Part shown: one piece after another, positions 9,071 to 16,471 of the stretch | How the letters are laid out: every line of letters starts with the position of its first letter | Numbering within the stretch: position 1 is the stretch's first letter | Source of the DNA: Myxococcaceae bacterium JPH2 | GTDB taxonomy: Bacteria > Myxococcota > Myxococcia > Myxococcales > Myxococcaceae | Assembly (NCBI GenBank): GCA_016458225.1 | Contig: JAEMGR010000023.1 | Span: 124,001 to 188,000, forward strand | Direction of reading: 5' to 3' | Length of the DNA: 64,000 nt | Notes under the pieces: model-generated | The model's database searches: none | Told to the model about the DNA's origin: nothing | The model's input: the letters and a program-made list of their open reading frames with translations, nothing else | Made by a program: the position numbers and the translations under genes

Positions 9071-9397
9071 TCACTCCTCGACGAACTGCTTGAGGCGCTC
9101 GAGCGCCATGTCCCATTGCTGGGAGATGCGGTCGAGGTAATGCCGCGCATCCTCGAGGCGCTTGGGCTCGACTTCCCAGATTCGCTCACGGCCCTCTCGG
9201 CTGCTGCGAACGAGTCCCACGTTCGAGAGCACTTGGAGGTGCTTGGCGATGGCCTGTCGGGACACCTGGGACTGCTCACTCATCCGAGCCACGGTCCGAG
9301 GCCCGCCCTTGGAGAGCCTGACGAGCAGTTGGAGCCGCGTCTCATCGCCGAGCGCGGCGAACAGGGGCGCGGCGTCCCGCACCTGGGACGCGGCCAT
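9071..9397 (-). CDS. ArsR-family winged-helix transcriptional regulator
   Basis: A 108-residue regulator. FAALGDETRLQLLVRLSKG is the classic first helices of ArsR proteins, and SQVSRQAIAKHLQVLSNVGLV is the recognition helix-turn-helix, followed by the winged beta-hairpin (REGRERIWEVEP). It lacks the Cys clusters of metal sensors, as is typical of ArsR repressors paired with SRPBCC proteins. Its start at 9397 is seven bases past the stop of the SRPBCC gene. An in-frame ATG at 9415, overlapping that gene by 14 bases, is an alternative. The two genes form one minus-strand operon. The regulator probably represses this operon through the inverted repeats at 9857 and 9898. Confidence 0.88.
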   Translation of the reverse strand: MAASQVRDAAPLFAALGDETRLQLLVRLSKGGPRTVARMSEQSQVSRQAIAKHLQVLSNVGLVRSSREGRERIWEVEPKRLEDARHYLDRISQQWDMALERLKQFVEE

Positions 9398-9401
9398 CGC
9401 G

Positions 9402-9854
9402 CTAGGCGGCGACATGCTGCTCGATGTTCCGCATCTGCTCGGTCCATCCACCGGAGTTCATGCGGAACGCCTCGTCGCGGCGCCCGGGAGGCAGGCGGTC
9501 GAAGCCCGACTCGGTGACGGTGAGCTGGACGCCATCGGCGACAGGCGACAGGCGGAACTCGACCAGCGTCATGGGCTCGGCCGAGTAGTCCACCTTGGGG
9601 TCGATGGCGTAGGGATGCCAGCGGTAGGAGAACAGGACCTCGGCGTCCATCCGGTCCACGACGAGGGTGAACCCAAGGTGCTCGTAGCCCGGGTAGGTGA
9701 GCTTGCCGTGGCTCTCTCGGCCCGGGACAAAGGGACCGTCGAGCTTCACGCGAAACCACGTCCCGAACTCCTCGGAGTTCGTGAGGGCTCGCCAGACGCG
9801 TCCCTGGGACGCGCGCAGCAGGGTCGACTTCTCGATGCGGTCGGTCGTGCTCAT
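9402..9854 (-). CDS. SRPBCC (AHSA1/START-like) domain protein
   Basis: A 150-residue single-domain protein of the SRPBCC superfamily, a hydrophobic ligand-binding fold. Visible marks are the N-terminal IEKSTLLRASQGRVWRALTNSEEFGTWF and the C-terminal VQLTVTESGFDRLP plus SGGWTEQMRNIEQHV, all typical of the AHSA1/ATPase-activator-like branch. The start has a perfect AGGAGG upstream. That Shine-Dalgarno lies inside the proximal inverted repeat, so a bound repressor or the RNA hairpin would hide it. The gene leads the ArsR gene in a two-gene operon, an arrangement known for small-molecule-response pairs. The ligand is unknown. Confidence 0.88.
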   Translation of the reverse strand: MSTTDRIEKSTLLRASQGRVWRALTNSEEFGTWFRVKLDGPFVPGRESHGKLTYPGYEHLGFTLVVDRMDAEVLFSYRWHPYAIDPKVDYSAEPMTLVEFRLSPVADGVQLTVTESGFDRLPPGRRDEAFRMNSGGWTEQMRNIEQHVAA

Positions 9855-9856
9855 AT

Positions 9857-9872
9857 GCAACCTCCTGGTTGC
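9857..9872. promoter_or_regulatory. Inverted repeat GCAACC-N4-GGTTGC (proximal operator candidate)
   Basis: A perfect dyad just upstream of the SRPBCC start, extendable by one more pair to TGCAACC-N4-GGTTGCA. A second copy of the same dyad lies 41 bases away at 9898. Two identical dyads spaced about four helical turns apart, in front of a gene pair that encodes an ArsR repressor, look like the operator of that repressor. Confidence 0.65.
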
Positions 9873-9897
9873 ACATTGCATCCTCCCGCCACGAAGC

Positions 9898-9913
9898 GCA
9901 ACCCTCCGGTTGC
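9898..9913. promoter_or_regulatory. Inverted repeat GCAACC-N4-GGTTGC (distal operator candidate)
   Basis: The second perfect copy of the dyad at 9857-9872, with the same half-sites and the same four-base spacer length. Between the two copies lies the relatively AT-rich stretch where a promoter for the SRPBCC-ArsR operon would fit. Cooperative binding of two regulator dimers on one face of the helix is the natural reading. Confidence 0.6.
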
Positions 9914-9977
9914 ACTCTCCGACCAATCCCGAACCAGACCAAGGGGGCCCATGGGCTGGCCTGCATTCCCAGGCCGC

Positions 9978-10856
9978 TCAGACGCTCCGACTCAGCCTCA
10001 CGGGAAAGTCCGTCCCCAGCAGCTCACGCCAGGACTCCAGGGCCAAGGACATGTTCCCCTGATGCTCCATTTCCACAGCCCGGATGGCCTTGCGTGAAGC
10101 CTCGGTGAGTCGCTGCTGGTCCTGCTGGAGATAGCCGAGGTCGATGCCCTCATTGAGCGGCGGCCCTAGGCCTGCGGGCTCAGGACAGCGCTGGCTGATG
10201 CGCTCCCGCAGGAGCGTAAACAGCCGGGCCATGTTGTCCGAATAGCCATCATCGGGCGAAAGCGAGTCCCCGCATTCACACACCAGCACCTCCAGAAGGA
10301 AGGAGGGGACGGGCTTTCCTCGGAGTTGATTCCAGCGTTTGAGCGACTTGATGAGCGGCTTGAGTTTCATGCCCATGCGCTCATTCGCGGCATTGCAGGC
10401 AGCATGATGCGCGCGAGGGTTGCTAGGAATCCATTCGCCCCTGCGCCTGTCGGGAATCCAGTACACCTCCGGATGCTTTCCATCCGCGATCGCCGGAACC
10501 ACATCAAAACCTATTCCCGTCGTCTTGAACTCAATATTGACCGAGCGATTCTGGATTCTTGCCTGCTTACCGCGAAACTCATCTTCCAGCGCCTCCTTGA
10601 CCCACAGCAGCATCGCTTCGGGCACAGCCCTGCGCGACCCACCGGCAGAAAAGATGAGGAAGAGATCGATATCGTGGAGCGGGCGAATCGCGGTCTTCCG
10701 ACCATACGACCCCGACAGGATCGACTCCTTGGGCCCCAGGCGTTGCCGCATCGCATTAAAAACATACTCCTGCTGTCGCTGGGCCTCACGCTCCTCCCCG
10801 TCGCGCAACCGGAGGTCCTGCACGAACAGCTCAAATGCTTGCGCCACCGTCAGCAT
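9978..10856 (-). CDS. CD-NTase (CBASS-type oligonucleotide cyclase), orphan
   Basis: A 292-residue nucleotidyltransferase of the CD-NTase (cGAS/DncV-like, SMODS) group. The start at 10856 is fixed by GGGAGG seven bases upstream; a longer in-frame ATG at 10877 lacks one. The catalytic set looks complete: GSYGR (49-53), HDIDLFLIF with metal-binding D62 and D64, and the third Asp at 118 in GFDVVPA. The IPSNPRAHHAACNAAN and LIKSLKRWN segments and the closing A-ESWRELLGTDFP match the helical half of CBASS cyclases. Such enzymes make cyclic di- or trinucleotides on phage infection to activate a killer effector. No effector gene is visible on either side. It follows the Imm11 gene with a 183-base gap on the same strand, in lower-GC DNA. 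Confidence 0.85.
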   Translation of the reverse strand: MLTVAQAFELFVQDLRLRDGEEREAQRQQEYVFNAMRQRLGPKESILSGSYGRKTAIRPLHDIDLFLIFSAGGSRRAVPEAMLLWVKEALEDEFRGKQARIQNRSVNIEFKTTGIGFDVVPAIADGKHPEVYWIPDRRRGEWIPSNPRAHHAACNAANERMGMKLKPLIKSLKRWNQLRGKPVPSFLLEVLVCECGDSLSPDDGYSDNMARLFTLLRERISQRCPEPAGLGPPLNEGIDLGYLQQDQQRLTEASRKAIRAVEMEHQGNMSLALESWRELLGTDFPVRLSRSV

Positions 10857-11039
10857 CTCGAAGCCTCCCTCTGACATGGAAACGAAGGAGGCGCCCGGGA
10901 TTACATGCCGCCCGCTATTGAACGAATACCCAAGGTGTGGAGACGGAAGCGCCGCGACGCCAGGAGGACCCGGCGAGGCGGCGGTCCGAAGCACACGGAA
11001 CGCTGAAGCAGCATCCGAGGACCGCGGAGGCTGGGTCGT

Positions 11040-11609
11040 TCAGACCTCGTCGAACTTTCCGCCTGAACTCCCAGCTGCCTCCAAGGCCTCCTTGACCTCT
11101 TCGTCAACAATGATGGGTGTGAGCCAACCCCAAGTCCGAAACACGCGAGCGTCGCCCACCTTCGACTTGTCGATTCGCAGCCCAATCACAGAACGGTACT
11201 CCCCGATTCGTTCCTTGAACTCTGGACTTGTGCGGAACTGCACATCCAGCGACGCCTCGTCGTCGATGCAGCGAATCTTCCGAATGACATTGAGCAAGAA
11301 ATAGGGTCCCGACTCGCCAATAACATCCACAGAAAAGAGCTGAACATCCTTGGGCGCCAGTCTCCGAAAGACAGCGGCAACTCGCTCCGTCACCACAGGT
11401 GTGAGACCCACTCCCGCAAACTCGATATCTAGGGCTTTCCCAGGCCGCGCGACCGGGAACCGCAGCCTCTCGGAGATATCAATCGGCAAGCCGTCAGAGA
11501 ACTTCCAGACATCGTCGACCTCCTGACCATCCTGTCCGATCGGTTCTCCCAGATACCAGCGCCCGTCTATGTATTCATCCGTCCCCAAATCAAAAAATCG
11601 TCGTCCCAC
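11040..11609 (-). CDS. Imm11-family (MXAN_0049-type) immunity protein
   Basis: A 189-residue cytosolic protein with the pattern I know for the Imm11 family: DEYIDGRWYLGEP near the start, PGKALDIEFAGVGLTPVV, APKDVQLFSVDVIG, IRCIDDEAS, GLRIDKSKVGDARVFRTWGW, and the closing KEALEAAG-GGKFDEV. It starts with GTG only three bases after the stop of the lipoprotein toxin gene, so the two are translationally coupled. In polymorphic toxin systems such a protein neutralises the partner toxin in the producer and its kin. The DNA around it (AAATCAAAAAATCG near the start) is less GC-rich than the rest of the window, a sign of recent acquisition. Confidence 0.87.
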   Translation of the reverse strand: MGRRFFDLGTDEYIDGRWYLGEPIGQDGQEVDDVWKFSDGLPIDISERLRFPVARPGKALDIEFAGVGLTPVVTERVAAVFRRLAPKDVQLFSVDVIGESGPYFLLNVIRKIRCIDDEASLDVQFRTSPEFKERIGEYRSVIGLRIDKSKVGDARVFRTWGWLTPIIVDEEVKEALEAAGSSGGKFDEV

Positions 11610-11612
11610 AGC

Positions 11613-12944
11613 TTAGTCCTCGACACCTTTGGAAATGAGCTTTCGTAGCGCGGAGCCCTCACTTAAGAGTTCCCGTGCAATCTTTGCAAGTTCCCCCTCA
11701 AGCGCAACACGACATGCGGCGGTGCTTCCGCATCGAGCCGTCGCATCATTCAGCCGCGCGAAGACGGCCTTGTCGTACTCGCTGGGGTGCGGTCCCTGGT
11801 GCCCTCGAATACGGACTTGGTTGGCAGGGTCGCTGAGCGTCATCCCAGCCTTCTGAAAGATTCTCTCGAAGCGCTGGGTCCACGGTCCACCCGTCGATTC
11901 GGAGACGGAGTTCTTGTCCGTGCAGATGTGGTGGATCTTGCCATCCGGGTCGCCCTGAATCCCTCCGCCAGCACCAGCGCTCGCTCCCGCGTCCGCACCA
12001 GGGCCGGCCCCCATCGCAACCGCGGCGACTGCCGTCGGAGCGAGCACCACATTCAGCGCCCCAGCCGAGGAGATGGAGATGGCCTGAACCCCACCGGACA
12101 GCGCGCCCGACAGGACGAACCCGCCTTCGACTTCCGCCCGCGCCGCCGCCAGCGCGAAGCTCGGCATCTTCGCCCCCTGCGCCGCCATGCCGCTCTTTCC
12201 TCCGAGCAACGACAGCGCGACGACAACCAGGACCCGCGCCCCATTGTCGCCGAGCACCTTCCCGAACCGATGCCCCACTCCCTCTAGCTCCGCGAAGCTT
12301 GCGGCGTCCCGAGACTCATCCAGGAGGCGCAGGAAGCCTTGGCCGAGGATCCAGACGGGCCCCGTGCCAAGGCAGGCAATCAGCGAGGCCGTCAGCGCCA
12401 CCGCGATGAGCTTCGTCACGGACTCAGGAGCAACCAGCATCACCAGGGCTGTGCCGATCATCGTCGTGACCCTGGCCCGCAGCGCGGCACCATTCGCCAT
12501 ATCCCTGACGGCATCTCCCACGCCCTCCCAGACCGTATCGAGCGCGAAGTAGAGCGCCAGCATGCGGCGTTCCATGGGGCCCATCGCGAGCCCACCCGTC
12601 AGCAATCTCAGGCAAACACTCGGTTCGTGCTGTTGTTGACAGATTCGCTCATACGACGCGGGCGCGGATGCTGCCTGCACACCCATGACCAGCCCTTGAG
12701 AAGACGCCAGCAACGAGCGGCGCCCTCCCTCCTGCTCAAGCTGCCTGAAGGCAATGCCCAGCCTCGAATCAAGGACAAACTGGGTCATCGCGAGACTGAA
12801 CGCCGCCTCGTCAATCTCGACGGGAGGCGTCTCGGAGGGCACGTAGACAATCGGTTTGCCTTGCCCGGTATCCAGCCGTACGACGCGCGTTGTCGCACAG
12901 CCGATAGTCAACACCACCAACGCAGCCAGCGCCAAAGCTCTCAT
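11613..12944 (-). CDS. SitA5-like polymorphic lipoprotein toxin with C-terminal AHH nuclease domain
   Basis: A 443-residue lipoprotein. The signal peptide ends in the lipobox LTIGCATTR, followed by VVRLDTGQGKPIVY, the opening I associate with SitA5-family toxins of Myxococcus. Sit toxins are handed between cells during TraA/B-mediated outer-membrane exchange and kill recipients lacking the immunity protein. Residues 150-310 hold several hydrophobic stretches that may serve translocation. The last ~107 residues are an AHH/HNH-type nuclease: IHHIC (H338, H339), then GGPWTQRFERIF, NQVRIRGHQGPH (H382, H386) and Y390. The start follows a G-rich ribosome site. The Imm11 gene follows three bases after the stop. 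Toxin class is confident; the exact Sit family is from memory. Confidence 0.83.
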   Translation of the reverse strand: MRALALAALVVLTIGCATTRVVRLDTGQGKPIVYVPSETPPVEIDEAAFSLAMTQFVLDSRLGIAFRQLEQEGGRRSLLASSQGLVMGVQAASAPASYERICQQQHEPSVCLRLLTGGLAMGPMERRMLALYFALDTVWEGVGDAVRDMANGAALRARVTTMIGTALVMLVAPESVTKLIAVALTASLIACLGTGPVWILGQGFLRLLDESRDAASFAELEGVGHRFGKVLGDNGARVLVVVALSLLGGKSGMAAQGAKMPSFALAAARAEVEGGFVLSGALSGGVQAISISSAGALNVVLAPTAVAAVAMGAGPGADAGASAGAGGGIQGDPDGKIHHICTDKNSVSESTGGPWTQRFERIFQKAGMTLSDPANQVRIRGHQGPHPSEYDKAVFARLNDATARCGSTAACRVALEGELAKIARELLSEGSALRKLISKGVED

Positions 12945-13118
12945 GGTCCCCCCAGGACTTCCGCCACCGCGCGGAGAGGGGCGACATAGCAGCCGAGTCT
13001 GACAACCTCCATCATCCCTGAGTCGCATCAGGACCTACAGCGTCCAATCAACTCACCGGGGGCCAGATTCCACCCTGTCACCCAACAGGCAACGGTTCGG
13101 GTTCATCCAACCAGCGAA

Positions 13119-13871
13119 TCAGGCCTGCTCGTATCGGTACGCGAGGGCGCTGCCGAGCTGCTGGCGGACGAGCCGGATGATGTCGCGTGTGGCCAGCTCG
13201 GGGCGTGCGGTGAGTGCCGGGAGGGTGCGATCGACCGCGCCCAACAGCTTCGCCAGGCGTGCCTTCTGGGCGCCGACGTCACTGATGGCACCTGCCAGAT
13301 GCTCGTTGAGGTCCAGCGCCAGGAGCAACGCGTCGACTGCGCTCCGTCCAGGGCCTTCACGCAGGCGTCGCTCGAGAAACGCCGCCTCCGAGCCTGCCAC
13401 GGCCGGCTTGCGCGCGGCGGCCGGCAGCGTCGGAAACAACTCGGCGAAGAGCGGGTGCTTGCGATCGTGCGGATCGTACACGTCCTTGGCCAGGAGCATG
13501 CCCAGGCGCGCCTCCGCCTCATCCCCCGTCTCCCGCGTCGCCTTCAGCAGTTCAAGGTAGCGCTCTTGCGGAACCCCTTCGTTGCGGAGCAGGGCCAGTA
13601 CGGCATTCGCCTTGCCCGTCGACTGTGTGTACACGCGCGTCGTGGCCGCGGCATCGAGTTCCATGAACACGCCCGTGAGCAACGACAGCGGGGCGGACAC
13701 CTTGCCGCGCAGCATGCGAGGCTCGCGCGGCAGGCGGAGTTCGAGCGTGCCCTTCTTCAGGGTGACCTTGCCCAGCTTGGGGTCGACCGCAGGCAGATGC
13801 ATGACCATCGCCCGCATCCATTCCAGGAATGCGTCGACCATTGCCTTGTTGCTACCTTGAGGTGTGGCCAC
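13119..13871 (-). CDS. Hypothetical cytosolic protein
   Basis: A 250-residue protein I do not recognise. It has no signal peptide or membrane segment and appears mostly alpha-helical after residue 70, with a short beta-rich part (KVTLKKGTLELRLPREPRML) at 35-55. I chose the GTG at 13871 because GGAGAG sits just upstream; the longer frame to 14171 lacks coding character and overlaps the promoter of the divergent esterase. It stands alone, divergent from the SGNH hydrolase, 174 bases from the toxin gene. Confidence 0.65.
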   Translation of the reverse strand: MATPQGSNKAMVDAFLEWMRAMVMHLPAVDPKLGKVTLKKGTLELRLPREPRMLRGKVSAPLSLLTGVFMELDAAATTRVYTQSTGKANAVLALLRNEGVPQERYLELLKATRETGDEAEARLGMLLAKDVYDPHDRKHPLFAELFPTLPAAARKPAVAGSEAAFLERRLREGPGRSAVDALLLALDLNEHLAGAISDVGAQKARLAKLLGAVDRTLPALTARPELATRDIIRLVRQQLGSALAYRYEQA

Positions 13872-14014
13872 GTTCTCTCCGCTCGTACGTCTCGCGTTGT
13901 CTGGCGCCCGCTCGTTGAGACCTCCGATGAGGCGCGCTCCAGTTGATTCCTTCCCCAGCGGCTCCCACCGGGACGGCCGCGATGATAGGGCTCCCTCTGG
14001 AGACTGACCACGCA

Positions 14015-15301
14015 ATGACCCACTCCCAATCCCTGCTCCTTGCCTGGGTGCTCGCCGTTCTGGGCACGAGCGCTCCAGCAATCGCCTCGACCCAGGAAAC
14101 CCCAGGGAGCGATGTCTCGTGGGTCGGCACCTGGACAGCTTCTCCACAGCCACCCAGGGCCCATTCTCCAAAGCGGTACGAGAACCAGACCCTGCGCCTC
14201 ATCGTGCACACCAGCTCGGGTGGCTCAAAGGTGCGGATTCGACTGTCAAATACATTTGGCCAGGATCCCGTGTTCATCGGTGGCGCCCACGTCGCCCTCC
14301 GGACTGTCGACGCCAGCATCGCGCCGGCTTCCGACCGCCTGCTCGCGTTTGGCGGACGCGCGTCCATCGAGATTCCCGCGGGGGCAACCGTGGTGAGCGA
14401 TCCAGTCGGTCTGGAGGTCCCGCCCCTGTCGGACGTCGCGGTCAGCCTCTTCCTCCCGAAGGCCACTGAGGCGACAACGTCGCACCACCTGGCATTGCAG
14501 ACGAGCTACGTCTCGACCGCCACGGGTGACGCCTCGGCGGCCGTGAACTTCCCGGTCGCCAGCACGAGCACCTCGTGGCCCTTCCTCACGGGTGTCGATG
14601 TCGTCGCTTCATCTCAATCCTCCGCGATTGTCGCGTTCGGCGACTCCCTCATCGATGGCGACGGCTCCACCGAGGATGCCAATCAGCGTTGGACCGACCT
14701 GCTGGCCAGACGGCTGCAGAAAGAGGCGCCTCGGGGCACGACCGTGAGCGTCCTGAACGAAGGCATCATTGGCAATCGGCTGTTGAACGACAGTCCCCGA
14801 CACGCCAGGAATCCGGCCGGGCCCCTCTTTGGCCCCTCGGGACTGGCCCGATTCGAACGCGACGTGCTGACTCAAGCCGGCGTCAGGTGCGTCATCGTAG
14901 GAATTGGCCTCAACGACATCGGCCTTCCGAGCACGTTCGCGCCTGCATCCGAGCGGGTGAGCGCCGAGGAGATGATCTCCGGCTATCGCCAGTTGATTGC
15001 ACGCGCCCGGAAAGAAAGAATCCGGATCGTCGCCTCAACCCTCCCCCCGTTCGAGCATGCAACCATCGTCGCCGGCTACTACACGGCGAAGAAAGATGCG
15101 CTGCGCCGAACGGTCAATGACTGGATACGAAGCAGCGGCGAGTTCGATGCGGTGATTGATTCCGATGCCGTGTTGCGTGACCCGAGCCATCCCGCGCGGC
15201 TGCTGGCGCGCTATGACAGCGGCGACCACCTGCACCCCAATGATGCGGGCCAGGCCGCCATCGCGACCGCGATCCTCCTCCCGTCGCTCGGGCTCGAGTA
15301 G
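14015..15301 (+). CDS. Secreted SGNH/GDSL-family hydrolase
   Basis: A 428-residue exported esterase-like enzyme. A signal peptide (LLLAWVLAVLGTSAPAIAS) leads the protein. Residues 30-200 form an N-terminal beta domain starting WVGTWTASPQPP, which is usual for this SGNH subgroup. The catalytic half has block I AFGDSLIDG with the nucleophile Ser, NEGIIGNRLL with the oxyanion Gly, GIGLNDIG with the Asn, and SGDHLHPND with the Asp and His. It probably removes ester groups from polysaccharides or lipids outside the cytoplasm. The ATG at 14015 fits the signal peptide, though GGAG lies a little far upstream. The gene stands alone. Confidence 0.9.
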   Translation: MTHSQSLLLAWVLAVLGTSAPAIASTQETPGSDVSWVGTWTASPQPPRAHSPKRYENQTLRLIVHTSSGGSKVRIRLSNTFGQDPVFIGGAHVALRTVDASIAPASDRLLAFGGRASIEIPAGATVVSDPVGLEVPPLSDVAVSLFLPKATEATTSHHLALQTSYVSTATGDASAAVNFPVASTSTSWPFLTGVDVVASSQSSAIVAFGDSLIDGDGSTEDANQRWTDLLARRLQKEAPRGTTVSVLNEGIIGNRLLNDSPRHARNPAGPLFGPSGLARFERDVLTQAGVRCVIVGIGLNDIGLPSTFAPASERVSAEEMISGYRQLIARARKERIRIVASTLPPFEHATIVAGYYTAKKDALRRTVNDWIRSSGEFDAVIDSDAVLRDPSHPARLLARYDSGDHLHPNDAGQAAIATAILLPSLGLE

Positions 15302-15345
15302 TCCCTCTGCCCCAGGGCATCGGACAGTGAGTGTCGCGCCGCGGC

Positions 15346-16350
15346 TCAGTGCGTGACTTCCGCCTCCGTCGGCGCCGTCTCTGGCACCGCCGCGCTCGCG
15401 GCGGGCGTGGGCACCACCGCCGGCCAGAGCGACTTCGCGGGGCCCAGCACGTCCTCCTGCGCAATCCCAGACGGGACCAGCAGGTCCACCACCGGCGACT
15501 GGTCCGGGTCCCCCGTGCGCGCGCCTCCGAAACGCGCCTCGGACACTCCGGGCCCAATCCCCATCACCATCAGCCCCGCGCCCTGCTTGTCATTGCCGCC
15601 CAGCAGGCTCAGCTCCACCTTGCGCTCCAGCGACGCCCCCGTCACCGCCACCGCGTAGCCCCACTCCGCTCGCGCGTGCCCGCCCAGGAAGGCGTCCGGC
15701 ACCTCGAACGTCACCGTGCGCCCGCTCACCTGGATGCGCGTGGCGAAGAACACGCGCGCGTCCACCTCCTGGTCCGCCACCTCCTCCAACCGCCGCTCCT
15801 CCTTCCCCGACACCGGACCGTGCTCGGCGCGATGCGCCTCCAGCGCCACCTGCCGCCAGCGCTTGTGCAACAACTCCCGCGCCTCATACGGACGCGGCGT
15901 CAGCACCAAGGCCTTGTCCCACGCGGACTCGGGCGCCAGCGACAAGCCGCGCCCCGGCAACGTGTCCGTCCGCCCCGAGCCCGCCACGCGGTCCTGGTCC
16001 ACGTAGATGTCCACGTTGAACGTGTAGAAGCCGTGGCGCGCCACGTCCGCCAACGTCCCGCCGCCAATGTCCACCGTGTGCGCCCGCGTCGGCTTCGCGA
16101 TGGGATGCGCGAACGTCACCTCGAAGCGCGTCCCACCCTCCATGCCCAGCGCCTGCACCGACACCACGTCCAGGTCGCCTCGCCCCAGGTCCGTGCGCAC
16201 CGGATAGACCAGCTCTCCGTCCCCGTGGTCATCCCCCACGGGGTCCTCCAGCCGGAACAGCAGGGGCTCGCCCGCCCGTCGAGAATGGCAGGCGGTGCTC
16301 AACGTGGAGGCCAGGATGAGCGCGGGCAGGGCTCGGCGGAACGGGGACAT
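15346..16350 (-). CDS. Lipoprotein with glucodextranase C-terminal-like domain
   Basis: A 334-residue lipoprotein (signal peptide ending STACHS). It starts with LEDPVGDDHGDGELVYPV, the signature of the glucodextranase C-terminal domain, a beta-sandwich thought to bind carbohydrate or cell surface. The rest repeats features of that domain: a long strand with FNVDIYVDQDRVAGSGRTDTLPG and an AWDKALVL motif. It lies 121 bases after the outer-membrane barrel gene on the same strand and is the last member of the maltodextrin cluster. It is a paralogue of the protein at 18782-19708 in its N-terminal half. Role inferred: surface glucan binding or handing substrate to the barrel. Confidence 0.78.
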   Translation of the reverse strand: MSPFRRALPALILASTLSTACHSRRAGEPLLFRLEDPVGDDHGDGELVYPVRTDLGRGDLDVVSVQALGMEGGTRFEVTFAHPIAKPTRAHTVDIGGGTLADVARHGFYTFNVDIYVDQDRVAGSGRTDTLPGRGLSLAPESAWDKALVLTPRPYEARELLHKRWRQVALEAHRAEHGPVSGKEERRLEEVADQEVDARVFFATRIQVSGRTVTFEVPDAFLGGHARAEWGYAVAVTGASLERKVELSLLGGNDKQGAGLMVMGIGPGVSEARFGGARTGDPDQSPVVDLLVPSGIAQEDVLGPAKSLWPAVVPTPAASAAVPETAPTEAEVTH

Positions 16351-16471
16351 GGCGGGGACTCCTCGGCGTGCGGCTCCCTGGACATGCCCGGGGCGCGGCC
16401 TGAACGCAAGGAGCCCGGCGCGTACGAGGGCGCACCGGGCTCCTGAAACCACGTGCCGCTTCAGCGAAGGA

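Noticed and set aside
9162-10097. A 311-codon plus-strand frame
   Set aside because: Antisense to ArsR and SRPBCC genes and crossing their operator; no protein features.
9978-12944. A complete CBASS operon
   Set aside because: Only the cyclase is present. The Imm11 and AHH-toxin genes are not known CBASS effectors and form their own coupled pair.
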